From: Levilactobacillus humaensis
Lineage (GTDB): Bacteria; Bacillota; Bacilli; Lactobacillales; Lactobacillaceae
Assembly: GCF_024345185.1 (NCBI RefSeq)
Contig: NZ_BROB01000011.1
Span: 23,252 to 87,251, forward strand
DNA length: 64,000 bases
Direction: 5' to 3'
Part shown: positions 51,710-60,095 of the stretch, piece after piece
Layout of the letters: the number at the start of each line of letters is the position of its first letter
How positions within the stretch are numbered: the first letter of the stretch is position 1
Notes under the pieces: generated by a model
Seen by the model: the letters and a program-made list of their open reading frames with translations, nothing else
What the model was told of the DNA's origin: nothing
The model's database searches: none
Translations under genes and position numbers: made by a program

Positions 51710-52599
51710 CTTTAAATGTAGCAGGACTGAGTAAAGAGATTGGTGGTCGGCAGATCATCCAGGACATTACGTTTGAATGGGCACCGGGAGAAATTCTTGG
51801 GTTAGTCGGTCGGAATGGGGTCGGAAAGACCACGCTATTCCGAAGCATGATGAATCACTACATCCCAGAGGCCGGAAATGTCACGGTGGATGGTCAGAAC
51901 ATCCAGCAGGTTCCCAGTCGGCAACAGCAATTATTCTTTATTGACACGCAATATAACTTTTTAAATAATTATCGATTGTGGGAACTGCCAGACTTCTTCA
52001 TGGCGGTTTATCCTCGCTTTGACGAGCAACGGTTTACGGCGCTATTAGCCGAGTTCAAGCTGGACCGGAATAGCCAATATCGTCGTCTCTCTAAAGGGAT
52101 GCGAGCCTTGGTCAACTTAGTATTGGCCTTGACCTCTAATGCCACGTATATCATTCTCGATGAACCTTTCGATGGGCTAGACGTGATTATCCGTGAAAAT
52201 ATTGCCTCAATGGTCATTGACGAGGTGGCCGACCAACAGAAGGGCTTCCTGATTTCATCACATGACCTGAATGAACTCGATGGGTTGAGTGATCGGGTGC
52301 TGTTGTTAAAGGACAGCAAGCTGGTTCACGATTACAACCTGGAAGACATCCGGGCTAAGGCCAAGAAGATTCAGCTGGTCCTAAACGACCGGGTGATTCC
52401 GGCTGTTTTAAAGGAACACAGCCAGTTGATTCGCGTTTCTGGCCGGGTCTTGGTGGTGGTCATTACCAATTACACGCCGGAAATCGATCGGGCCCTGAAG
52501 GACTTGAAACCCGTGTTGTTTGAAGAATTACCATTGACACTGGAAGACCTGTTCCGGGCTAACTTAGCTCACGAGACCGGTTACCAGATGATGAAGTAG
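51706..52599 (+). CDS. ABC transporter ATP-binding protein, YtrB-like
   Basis: 297 residues. Walker A GRNGVGKTT, a short Q-loop region (FIDTQYNFLNNYRLWEL), a variant signature LSKGMRALVNLVLAL, Walker B YIILDEPFDGLD, and switch His in SSHDLNELDG. The C-terminal 80 residues are an accessory domain. GTG start overlapping the regulator stop. Partner of the permease at 52611; together an ABC-2-type system. Confidence 0.87.
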   Translation: MTLNVAGLSKEIGGRQIIQDITFEWAPGEILGLVGRNGVGKTTLFRSMMNHYIPEAGNVTVDGQNIQQVPSRQQQLFFIDTQYNFLNNYRLWELPDFFMAVYPRFDEQRFTALLAEFKLDRNSQYRRLSKGMRALVNLVLALTSNATYIILDEPFDGLDVIIRENIASMVIDEVADQQKGFLISSHDLNELDGLSDRVLLLKDSKLVHDYNLEDIRAKAKKIQLVLNDRVIPAVLKEHSQLIRVSGRVLVVVITNYTPEIDRALKDLKPVLFEELPLTLEDLFRANLAHETGYQMMK

Positions 52600-52610
52600 G
52601 AGGGGCAGAC

Positions 52611-53561
52611 ATGTTTAACAATAAATTAGATCGTTTAATTTGGCGGCGTCATCGTAAAATGATGGCCGTGATCGGTGGTATTGCCCTGTTGGGGACCGTC
52701 ATGATGACGTTGATCCTACTTCACACGCTGAAGCAGGATCCGGAACCCAATATTCACATTGTCACGGCGTCGATTCGTAAATGGCAAGTGTATAAGGGAA
52801 ACTACTTTAGCGCTTATTCCTGGTGGCTCATCTTTGCCTTTTGGCTGGGTGGGTTAGAAATCATGCACCTCGACCTACGTGACCATTTCAATGAGTTTCT
52901 CTTTAGTAGCGGCTTCAGTCGGTTGAAGGTCTACTGGGCCAAGCTCCGGATTGCCCTGAGTGCCCTATTAGGAATGTCGGTGGTGATCCTGGCGATTCAA
53001 TATCTCCTTTACTGGCTCAGCAAGCCGAATGGGACGACATTCACGCTGGCCTGGCCAGGACTGATCACGTCTTGGGCCATGGGCCTGGCCTTCTCCATTG
53101 GAATGTTCTCCCTGAGCTGGTTTGCCGCACTCATTGTCGGCCAGACGGGGTCGCTAATCGTGACCATCTCAGGCTTTACTCTTTCTTTAGTTGGTTTGAG
53201 TGGAATTGGTGGTAGTATCTTAAGTGGGCCCTGGTTCAAGGTCTCTCAAGCAGCTTTGCCATGGGTTGGCGCGGGCGTTTGGCTCGTTACCGCCGTCATC
53301 CTCTTTATCTGGGGAGCTGTCTTGTATCCACACTTATCACTCGAACATAATGGGGAATATCTCCTGTTCCCGCGCTTGCGGGTTCCGGTATACATTGTCT
53401 TTGTGGTGTACGTCACGTGGCTGTACAGCTTCGATTCCGATGGCGTAACCATGGCGGGTGCATTTATCTTAGCGGCCCTCTTCGGTTACGGTTGGCTCTG
53501 GCGGCCACGCTTGGGTGAAAAGTGGCATCAATGGCGAGAAAGTAAACAGGCTGAAGAGTAG
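52611..53561 (+). CDS. ABC-2-type transporter permease
   Basis: 316 residues with about seven membrane helices, starting 11 nt after the ATPase gene. N-terminal RLIWRRHRKMMAVIGGIALL, then an amphipathic segment (HFNEFLFSSGFSRLKVYWAK) typical of ABC-2 permeases. No homologous substrate is known to me. Third gene of the YtrA-controlled operon; RBS TAGGAGGGG. Confidence 0.8.
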   Translation: MFNNKLDRLIWRRHRKMMAVIGGIALLGTVMMTLILLHTLKQDPEPNIHIVTASIRKWQVYKGNYFSAYSWWLIFAFWLGGLEIMHLDLRDHFNEFLFSSGFSRLKVYWAKLRIALSALLGMSVVILAIQYLLYWLSKPNGTTFTLAWPGLITSWAMGLAFSIGMFSLSWFAALIVGQTGSLIVTISGFTLSLVGLSGIGGSILSGPWFKVSQAALPWVGAGVWLVTAVILFIWGAVLYPHLSLEHNGEYLLFPRLRVPVYIVFVVYVTWLYSFDSDGVTMAGAFILAALFGYGWLWRPRLGEKWHQWRESKQAEE

Positions 53562-53651
53562 GAATTGAAAAATAGAAACATCGGATGGTTATGGCTTGGG
53601 GAAGTCAGCCGTCCAGGGGGAGCGTTTGACTGTTGGGGAATGGTTGGACGA

Positions 53652-53696
53652 CAAAAACAGGCACCACTGACAATTTTGTCGGCGGTGCCTGTTTTC
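53652..53696. terminator. Bidirectional terminator
   Basis: AAAAACAGGCACC / GGTGCCTGTTTT with inner GACAATTTTGTC, between the convergent ABC operon and the bPH2 operon. Confidence 0.9.
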
Positions 53697-53745
53697 TGAT
53701 CTAACGGTAAATTTGATCGAGGGTCTTGCCATGCGAAAACGCCTT

Positions 53746-55179
53746 TCAAATGGCGTTCGTGCGGTACCAGTCGTAGATGGATTCGGCCTGTTCTGCCGTC
53801 AGGTAACGCAAGGTAATGGCCTGGTTACGGTTGCCATGACGGACGTTAACGGTGAGGTGCATCAGGTGAGTCCGCTTCATCCAGATTGACTGATGTAAAC
53901 GAACCGACTGAATTTTGGCTAGGGGCACCAGGTAGGTTTCACGGGTCCACCAGTGGCCGGTACGCAAGACCAAGAGCTTGTGTCCGACTAAGCTGCCTCC
54001 GGTATTGTTGGCCGCGAACAGTCCCTGACCAAAGGCAATGACTAAGGCAATGTCAAAGAGGGCGTTCCAGGTCGGCCAGAACCAAGTGGCGATGGCGACG
54101 GGAACCAAGGCGATGAGGAGAGCGTTGCGGACCAGGAGCCAACGACGCCCGTTGGTGACGCTCAGGTCCGATAAATCGGGTGGAGTGGCTGGTGTCCAGT
54201 CGACGAAAGGCTGTAAGTCGGCATAGCTTTGTTGCAGAGTGACGGCTGGGAGGAGCACCAGGTCGTCATTATTATCCTCGGCTGCCGCGTGGGAGGCCAG
54301 GAGGAGTTGGGTCGTTTGAATCGCAATCCATTGGCGGAAGACGTTCTGTTTGAAACGAACCGCCTGAATGCGTTGCAAGGGGACGGTGATCGTGTTGCGT
54401 TGAAAGAGGCCCTTGGCGACCTGAATCTGGTCACCAGTCCGGGTTGCCCGGAAATGAAAGTAGCGAATGAGTAGCATGACCACCGTAAAGAGCCAGGCGG
54501 CAACAGCAATTGCCAAGCCACCAATGATCAGGAACAGACCGCTCAAGTGGGCCAAGTCCGATCCTAGGCGTTCGATGAGATTGTGGGGAAGCTTGCCGTA
54601 GATCCCCAAGGCCACTAAGAGAATGGGGATGAATCCCGTCGATGTGAGAACAAATTGCCATCTAGGGCGAGTCGTCAGGGCATAACTGGCCTGTACGGCA
54701 GGAGTGGTCGCTGGTTCTGCGGAATCCACAGAGTTATCGCTCGAGGTAGCGTTGGCCGCCTGACGATAATGCTCGATGAGGGCGGCGACGTCAGGCGTTA
54801 CCGCGGCCAGCCGGACTTCTGGTTTGCCATCTTCGTGGCTGGCCGTCTCAACCGAGACCTCTTCTAAATGAAAGGGCGCCAGATAGAACCATTGCTTCCG
54901 TTGTACCGTTTGAATGCGGGCATAGGGGATGTGTTCATGATGGCGAACCAGAATACCGGAGTGAAATTCCAAGGCCGTGGGGGTGATCCGATAGCTGATG
55001 GACCACCAGCTGATCAGGGGCCAAACGACGAAGATCAGGATAGCTGCGGGGATGAGAAGCTTGCCCCACCAGGACTGCGACTGTGCGAGAATGATAATTA
55101 AAAGGGGCCACCAATTTTTAACCGATTTGGCAAGATGGTCGAGGAGGCCTAAGGGGTGCGTGCGTTTAGTTTTGGTCAT
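53746..55179 (-). CDS. Bacterial PH-domain membrane protein, YdbT-like
   Basis: 477 residues. Three bPH2 (DUF304) domains, each after a pair of membrane helices: the first has WWSISYRITPTALEFHSGILV, the second FHFRATRTGDQIQVAKGLFQ, the third GHKLLVLRTGHWWTRETYLV. YdbS/YdbT pairs in B. subtilis influence resistance to bacteriocins (amylocyclicin) and antimicrobial peptides. The gene overlaps the upstream ydbS-like gene by 14 nt, so the two are translationally linked. Confidence 0.85.
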   Translation of the reverse strand: MTKTKRTHPLGLLDHLAKSVKNWWPLLIIILAQSQSWWGKLLIPAAILIFVVWPLISWWSISYRITPTALEFHSGILVRHHEHIPYARIQTVQRKQWFYLAPFHLEEVSVETASHEDGKPEVRLAAVTPDVAALIEHYRQAANATSSDNSVDSAEPATTPAVQASYALTTRPRWQFVLTSTGFIPILLVALGIYGKLPHNLIERLGSDLAHLSGLFLIIGGLAIAVAAWLFTVVMLLIRYFHFRATRTGDQIQVAKGLFQRNTITVPLQRIQAVRFKQNVFRQWIAIQTTQLLLASHAAAEDNNDDLVLLPAVTLQQSYADLQPFVDWTPATPPDLSDLSVTNGRRWLLVRNALLIALVPVAIATWFWPTWNALFDIALVIAFGQGLFAANNTGGSLVGHKLLVLRTGHWWTRETYLVPLAKIQSVRLHQSIWMKRTHLMHLTVNVRHGNRNQAITLRYLTAEQAESIYDWYRTNAI

Positions 55180-55642
55180 GGCGGGCCTCCCGGGCGAGCC
55201 GCATGATCTGATCGCGCAGCTGTTCGGCGGTCGCCAGCTCCAGTCCTTCGATGGTGTGGGTCGTGGAGGCCGTGGCCACAGTGACCTTAGACAGCTTGCG
55301 CCATTGGAGCAATGGTCCGGCGTTGAGCGTCACATTTTGGACGCGGGCAATGGGGATGGCGACGCGCTTCTTGAAGATAAAGCCGGCCTGCATCTCAACG
55401 GCGGTGTCGGAAATCATGTAGCGGGTAAAACGATAACGATAGGGAATAAGAGCTGTTTCAATGATGGGTTCACCGATGGCGATGACGAGCATGGTGACGG
55501 TCAGCCAGGCTGCCCAATCCCAGTAGGTCTGGGCCAGCCAGAATAGGCCGGTCACGACGAGTAGAACCAGTAGGCTACCGATGGCGCTGATTCCCCAAAT
55601 CAGCTTGATTCGGTTGGGTAGCGGGTGTTGTGTTTGTGACAT
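55166..55642 (-). CDS. Bacterial PH-domain membrane protein, YdbS-like
   Basis: 158 residues. Two membrane helices (about 15-70) and one bPH2 domain (PYRYRFTRYMISDTAVEMQA, FIFKKRVAIPIARVQNVTLN, GPLLQWRKLSKVTVATAS). First gene of the ydbS-ydbT-like operon. RBS GAGAGGAAG before the ATG. Confidence 0.85.
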   Translation of the reverse strand: MSQTQHPLPNRIKLIWGISAIGSLLVLLVVTGLFWLAQTYWDWAAWLTVTMLVIAIGEPIIETALIPYRYRFTRYMISDTAVEMQAGFIFKKRVAIPIARVQNVTLNAGPLLQWRKLSKVTVATASTTHTIEGLELATAEQLRDQIMRLAREARHDQN

Positions 55643-55795
55643 GGATTAACTTCCTCTCCTGTTAGAAACAGTGTAGCAAGGACCGTGGGAGGCGGCAACC
55701 CATCCACGGGAGAAAAAATATTTTTACGGTGATCTAGACCAGTCACCGCGGCAGGTGAAACGATTAACCTAGTTGCGAGGACATCGGTTTAGGGT

Positions 55796-55824
55796 TTGAC
55801 GACGGGACTAGGAGTCCGTATAAT
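55796..55824 (+). promoter_or_regulatory. Promoter of the deoxyribosyltransferase operon
   Basis: TTGACG, 17-nt spacer and perfect TATAAT; the leader is about 160 nt. Confidence 0.8.
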
Positions 55825-55845
55825 ACTCTCCAATAAGCAAACAGT

Positions 55846-55951
55846 CCTTTGAAGTTAGTCCCGTGAGGCTAACAAAGGTACGGTAGAAACTACTGGGAGA
55901 CCAGTGGGTGCTAGCGGCTGGAATCCTCGCGGGATTCGGCCGCTTTTTTTT
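55846..55951 (+). promoter_or_regulatory. PyrR-type transcription attenuator
   Basis: The hairpin GTTAG-TCCCGTGAGG-CTAAC (55854-55873), extended by CCTTTG / AAAGG, carries the PyrR-binding loop (AGUCCNGNGAGGCU type). A terminator follows: GCGGC / GCCGC plus GAATCC / GGATTC (55914-55944) and eight T. Between them lies sequence that could form the antiterminator. With UMP-bound PyrR on the RNA, termination would be favoured, so the operon should be repressed by pyrimidines. Confidence 0.82.
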
Positions 55952-55993
55952 GTGGGTCCGGGGACTGAATACACCTACTTGGAGAAATTTATC

Positions 55994-56434
55994 ATGGCAC
56001 AAATCTATGTTGCAAGTCCGTTCTTCAGTCCCGAACAAATCGACCGCGTTCAACGGGTTGAACAAGCCTTAGAGGCCAATCCCACGGTAGTGGATTTCTA
56101 TTCGCCACGCCTGCACCAAGACGCCGAGCATGAACAGTTTACGAAGCCTTGGGCAACTGAGATCTATCACCGTGACATGGACCAGATTGCGGCGGCTCAA
56201 ATTGTGGTAACGGTCATTGACTTCGAAGCTGAAAACGTGGATTCCGGTACAGCCTATGAGTTGGGAGTGGCTACGATGAGTCACAAGCCAATCATCGTCC
56301 TCCAAGAGAAGACGGAACAGGTCAACTTGATGATTTCGGAAAGCTTGCACTGGTACACCCAAGATGTGAAGGCCCTCGCGACCTATGATTTCCAGCAATT
56401 ACCGAGTAATGAATTTACCGGGAAAGTGCTGTAA
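55994..56434 (+). CDS. Nucleoside 2-deoxyribosyltransferase
   Basis: 146 residues. Family marks: QIYVASPFFSPEQIDRVQRV, a DxD-like acidic segment (VVTVIDFEAENVDSGTAYEL, with the catalytic Glu in DSGTAYELG) and a conserved C-terminal end. It moves 2-deoxyribose between bases, mainly for salvage. Lactobacillus enzymes of this type are well studied (PTD/NTD). ATG at 55994 with GGAGAAA upstream. First gene of the PyrR-controlled operon with the NCS1 permease, which links it to pyrimidine salvage. Confidence 0.88.
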   Translation: MAQIYVASPFFSPEQIDRVQRVEQALEANPTVVDFYSPRLHQDAEHEQFTKPWATEIYHRDMDQIAAAQIVVTVIDFEAENVDSGTAYELGVATMSHKPIIVLQEKTEQVNLMISESLHWYTQDVKALATYDFQQLPSNEFTGKVL

Positions 56435-56462
56435 TTCACGACAATCAAGGAGGGACTAACAC

Positions 56463-57881
56463 ATGGCACAGGAAGTTAAAACGCTGGTCAAGGCACCAGC
56501 CAAGACGTATGGCCGCGTCGATGCGGTACCGCGTGAGAGTCGACGCATGGGAAATTGGGATTTATTTGCCACCTGGATTGGCGCTAATGCCAACAACGGG
56601 ACCTGGTATATCGGTGGGGTCATTGCGGCGTGTGGTTTCTTGACCGCCTCGACGACGCTGATGGTTGTGGGTGTTCTGGCCTATGTCTTGCTGGCGGCGG
56701 CTAGCTACATGGGCTATCGCACCGGCTTGCCGGCGATGGCGCTAACTCGGGCTTCGTTTGGTCTACGAGGAAGCGTTGTGCCGTCGATTATCAATGTTGT
56801 TCAGTTCATTGGTTGGGCCGCGGTGAACACCTTTATTGCCGCGACATCGATCAGTTACATATTTGGGGAGCTCTTCGGTTGGCCCCTCTATGGCAAGCCG
56901 GGTGGTAACTTCGGTCTCATCGTGGGGATTATCATCATGAGTGTGTTGCACCTCCTGAGTATCTCAATGGGAGAACGGTCGGTGCGGTTGATCGAACGGG
57001 TTGGGATTATCCTGGTCGTTGTTTTCGTTCTCTGGGAGTCGGTCGTGGTCTTTCAGACGGTGTCATTCCATGATATCGTGAGCTGGCAGCCACCGCATGC
57101 CTTGAAGATGTCTTCTGGCGTGGCTGCAGATACCCTAGCAGCCTTTAACCTGGCCTGGGTGACGGCGGCCTCCGACTTCAGTCGCTTTACCAACAAACGT
57201 TCAGCTGCCACAACGGCGTCATTTCTGGGGGCCAACATCGGCCTCTTCTGGTTTGCCTTGATTGGACTCTTTGCCACGATCGGGACGGCTGTATCCTTGA
57301 ATCACTTTGACCCGAACAACTCGGACCCCAGTACCGTCGCCGCTAAATTAGGGCTTGGGGTGATTGCCCTGCTGGTAATTGTTTTGACGAGTACGACGGC
57401 TAATGCCGTGAACCTGATGTCCGCCGGGTCAGCCTTAACGAACATCACGCATCGCCTTTCCTTAAATGTGAGTCTGTGGGTCGTGACGATTCTGGCAACC
57501 GCAGTGAGCTTCATCCCGGTTTACCTAGCCAGCTTTCTGGATGTCTTCGAAACCTTCCTCGATGGGATCGGGATGTTCCTGGGACCCGAGATTGCCATCT
57601 TCCTACTGGATTACTTCGTGCTGAAACGCCGCCGATACCAACTGAAGGAATTCACGGCGGTCCATGGGACCTACTGGTACGCACATGGGGTGAACTGGGT
57701 AGCCGTCGCTAGCTGGACGCTTGGAGTCGCTGCCTACTGGGGCCTCAAGCAGGTCAGTGTCATTGCGGATACCGTGGGAGCGACATTCATTGCCATGGCT
57801 TTGACGGCCTTGATTTACTGGATTGGCATGTTGGTGACAACTTCTACTTCTAGCGTCGACGGTGAAGAACAAGTAGACTAG
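56463..57881 (+). CDS. NCS1-family cytosine/purine permease
   Basis: 472 residues, 12 membrane helices. NCS1 features: RMGNWDLFATWIGANANNGT at the start of helix 1, FGLRGSVVPSIINVVQFIGW around helices 2-3, and DFSRFTNKRSAATTASFLGA after helix 6. It starts 28 nt after the deoxyribosyltransferase stop codon and shares its PyrR attenuator, so a pyrimidine base (cytosine or uracil) is the most likely substrate. CodB-like is a reasonable label; the exact base is inference. Confidence 0.85.
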   Translation: MAQEVKTLVKAPAKTYGRVDAVPRESRRMGNWDLFATWIGANANNGTWYIGGVIAACGFLTASTTLMVVGVLAYVLLAAASYMGYRTGLPAMALTRASFGLRGSVVPSIINVVQFIGWAAVNTFIAATSISYIFGELFGWPLYGKPGGNFGLIVGIIIMSVLHLLSISMGERSVRLIERVGIILVVVFVLWESVVVFQTVSFHDIVSWQPPHALKMSSGVAADTLAAFNLAWVTAASDFSRFTNKRSAATTASFLGANIGLFWFALIGLFATIGTAVSLNHFDPNNSDPSTVAAKLGLGVIALLVIVLTSTTANAVNLMSAGSALTNITHRLSLNVSLWVVTILATAVSFIPVYLASFLDVFETFLDGIGMFLGPEIAIFLLDYFVLKRRRYQLKEFTAVHGTYWYAHGVNWVAVASWTLGVAAYWGLKQVSVIADTVGATFIAMALTALIYWIGMLVTTSTSSVDGEEQVD

Positions 57882-57885
57882 TTTG

Positions 57886-58075
57886 AATTGGCCGCCTGCG
57901 ACTGCCAGGGATTACGCCTGCTGTGGGGACGCTTCAGCCCCTTGGGCTTCTCGCTCGATTTGAAGCCCCGCCAGAAGCACTGGTCTTCAAAGTCGCCCAG
58001 AATGTAAGGCCGAGATAAACCGCTCGGTCTAACATTCTCACCACGGCCGGCTCCCTCCGGCTAAGAGTAGAGTTT
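57886..58075 (+). repeat. Family B structured element, copy B3
   Basis: 190 nt starting 4 nt after the permease stop codon. Variable stem AGAATGT (57999-58005) / ACATTCT (58032-58038) around GGCCGAG / CTCGGTC. The GGGCTTC / GAAGCCC hairpin and the block GGGATTACGCCTGCTGTGGG match B2. A separate terminator follows at 58154. Confidence 0.7.
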
Positions 58076-58153
58076 AACCGCGACACAAGAGGTCTGGTAC
58101 GACTTGCTGCCATTTGAATTCATAAATGTTCTAAATTGGATAAAACGAAATTA

Positions 58154-58206
58154 AAAACTGGTAACCATGGTTTGGATGCGTCCAAACCTTGGTTACCAGT
58201 TTTGTT
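58154..58206 (+). terminator. Intrinsic terminator beyond element B3
   Basis: AAAACTGGTAACC / GGTTACCAGTTTT with inner TTTGGA / TCCAAA, then TGTTTTG. It would end the deoxyribosyltransferase-permease-B3 transcript. Confidence 0.85.
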
Positions 58207-58256
58207 TTGTCGAAACGTATTCCTGTGGACTAGCTGTTAGTGCCCGCTATATGACC

Positions 58257-58763
58257 CTAATGACCGGCCGCTGCACCACTAGCCGCTGCGGCCTCTGCCT
58301 GCTTCTTCACGTAGTCAATGGCGATGACCAGGCCAACCAGTAGGAGTTCCTCCTGGTCATCCAAAATGGAGATTTCATATTTGTCGCCGACACTGAACCA
58401 GCGTTTACGAATCTGACCAACAACTGTTCCCTGACGTGAGACGTCGAAGTTCATGTCCCAGAAATCACCGGAAACCGTGAGACCAGCCGCGTTCAGATCA
58501 TAGCGAGGCTTCAAAAAGGTAAAGCGTTTTTGAATGGTTGCCACCGAACGACCACCGATCTCCAGAGTGAATTGGGGCATCAGAGTGAAGGGCTTCTTGG
58601 TCACACTGGCGACAACCCGGTCGTTGAGATCGAGAATATCGAAGTGCTTCGGAATACGGAAGACACTGCCGACTGCGTGATAGACGGGGTTATCTCGTTC
58701 GTCGAGAATATCGAACTTATCGCGTAAAGAAAAGACCTTTTGATTTAGGTAGAGTTTAGACAT
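58257..58763 (-). CDS. LURP-one-related protein (YxjI-like)
   Basis: 168 residues, a twelve-stranded tubby-like beta barrel by family. Features: LYLNQKVFSLRDKFDILDER, YHAVGSVFRIPKHFDILD and a C-terminal hydrophobic helix (LLLVGLVIAIDYVKK). Function of bacterial members is unknown; plant LURP-one acts in defence. An Ala/Gly-rich tail ends in GH. RBS GGAGGAAGC. Monocistronic. Confidence 0.82.
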   Translation of the reverse strand: MSKLYLNQKVFSLRDKFDILDERDNPVYHAVGSVFRIPKHFDILDLNDRVVASVTKKPFTLMPQFTLEIGGRSVATIQKRFTFLKPRYDLNAAGLTVSGDFWDMNFDVSRQGTVVGQIRKRWFSVGDKYEISILDDQEELLLVGLVIAIDYVKKQAEAAAASGAAAGH

Positions 58764-58862
58764 ATTGCTTCCTCCGATCTGAGTGGCAGGTTTAATAGTT
58801 TGGTTAATTAGCTCTATTCTAGTTGACTATTCGAGCTAAAGAAAGACATGTGCAGAAATAAG

Positions 58863-58902
58863 AAAAGGCACCCACGCCCAAAACGGTCAGGGTGGGTGCC
58901 TG
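58863..58902 (-). terminator. Intrinsic terminator of the PNAG operon
   Basis: AGGCACCCACGCCC / GGGTGGGTGCCT arms; on the minus strand followed by TTTTCTTATTTC, 20 nt past the deacetylase stop codon. Confidence 0.85.
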
Positions 58903-58919
58903 GCTTTGCATGCTGCAGT

Positions 58920-59804
58920 TTACGACAGCCACTGCTTCATGGATGGCCAGCTCTCTTGGTTAACCACGATTCGTGGTGTCGCGTTGAGATCGGTTTGGTC
59001 GGTGACAATCCCGGAGTTCAGGGTGGCGACCCAACCGAGACGTTGATTCGCTAGAAACTGATTAATTTGAGTGGTGCCCGAACCATAAGGAAAGGCAAAT
59101 GATGTGGCGGAAACGCCAGTGTGCTGTTTTAATTCTCGTTTAGATTGATCGAAGTCGCGCTGGAAGCGCCCGACAAAGTGCGGTTGCATGAACACCGGCT
59201 GAAAGTGGGCGTTCAAATGATGCAGGTTGTGGGTGTGTAGTCCCAGCGTCATGAGAGAACCGGCAGCCTTTTGAGCCGCTTGAATCTGACGCCAGGTTGC
59301 CAGCTGGGTTCCCTCGCGATACTCGCCAGTATTGCCGGTGATAATGAAGGTTGTGAAGGGGAAGTTGTAGTGTTTCATCACGGGGATGGCGTTGTCGACC
59401 ACGGTGCGGTCGATATCGTCAAAACTCAGGACGGCATATTTGCCGTGGACTGGTTTTCCTGACCGTACCATCTGGGTCATGGTATCGGCGGAGATGACCT
59501 GCACGTGATGCTCCTTCAGAAACTTCATTTGCGACTTGAATTGGTCCAGTGGCACGTTGAATTCGTGAAGCTGGGAGTTATTTGACAGGCCTTGGACCAG
59601 CCGGGTGGGTAGGCTATCCTGGAGCACGCGGTGGTAACAGAAGACCATAATGCCGTTCTGCACCTTTTGGTACTGGGCAGGTAGCGCGTAGCCCGCTTGC
59701 ATGTGTTGCTGATGGTCGGCCTGTCGATGAGCGGTCCAGCCTAGGGTAAAGAGGAGGGTCGCCAGTAGGGTCACTAAGAGGCCCTTACGAAATAAACGCG
59801 ACAT
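58920..59804 (-). CDS. Membrane-anchored polysaccharide deacetylase (IcaB/PgaB-like)
   Basis: 294 residues. ATG at 59804 has AAAGGAGG; it overlaps the previous stop codon (TAATG). N-terminal hydrophobic anchor (FRKGLLVTLLATLLFTLGWT), then an NodB-type domain: FCYHRVL, VLSFDDIDRTVVDN (Asp-Asp metal/catalytic motif) and LGLHTHNLHHL (His pair), and FAFPYGSG. By analogy with IcaB it partly deacetylates poly-N-acetylglucosamine outside the cell. Third gene of the operon. Confidence 0.85.
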   Translation of the reverse strand: MSRLFRKGLLVTLLATLLFTLGWTAHRQADHQQHMQAGYALPAQYQKVQNGIMVFCYHRVLQDSLPTRLVQGLSNNSQLHEFNVPLDQFKSQMKFLKEHHVQVISADTMTQMVRSGKPVHGKYAVLSFDDIDRTVVDNAIPVMKHYNFPFTTFIITGNTGEYREGTQLATWRQIQAAQKAAGSLMTLGLHTHNLHHLNAHFQPVFMQPHFVGRFQRDFDQSKRELKQHTGVSATSFAFPYGSGTTQINQFLANQRLGWVATLNSGIVTDQTDLNATPRIVVNQESWPSMKQWLS

Positions 59805-60094
59805 TAGTGTTCCTCCTTTCGCAGGCAGACCCACCGCCAACCGGCGTAAATGGGAACCAGGATCAGCAAGAGGCCCATCAAGGCCAACAAGTGATCATCG
59901 GCGTGGGCTTTTAAATTAAAGAGGAGGTAAAGACTGACCAGCGTGTCGCTGTACCAGCCGGCTTTAAAACTAATATTGGCCAAGACGATCATCGCGACAA
60001 ATCCCCACAGGGCAGTTAGCACGAGTCCCCGAACATAGCGGCTGAAGCGACTGGTTTGGTGGCGAATGATGGGATCCATTGGTTGCTTTTGCAT
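59804..60094 (-). CDS. Small PgaD/IcaD-like membrane protein
   Basis: 96 residues with two membrane helices (ALWGFVAMIVLANISFKAGW and LLALMGLLLILVPIYAGWRW). Position between the synthase and the deacetylase, size and topology fit PgaD/IcaD, the helper needed for full synthase activity. Sequence similarity by eye is weak. ATG at 60094 lies 1 nt after the synthase stop codon (TAACATG); GGGG serves as RBS. Confidence 0.6.
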   Translation of the reverse strand: MQKQPMDPIIRHQTSRFSRYVRGLVLTALWGFVAMIVLANISFKAGWYSDTLVSLYLLFNLKAHADDHLLALMGLLLILVPIYAGWRWVCLRKEEH

Positions 60095-60095
60095 G

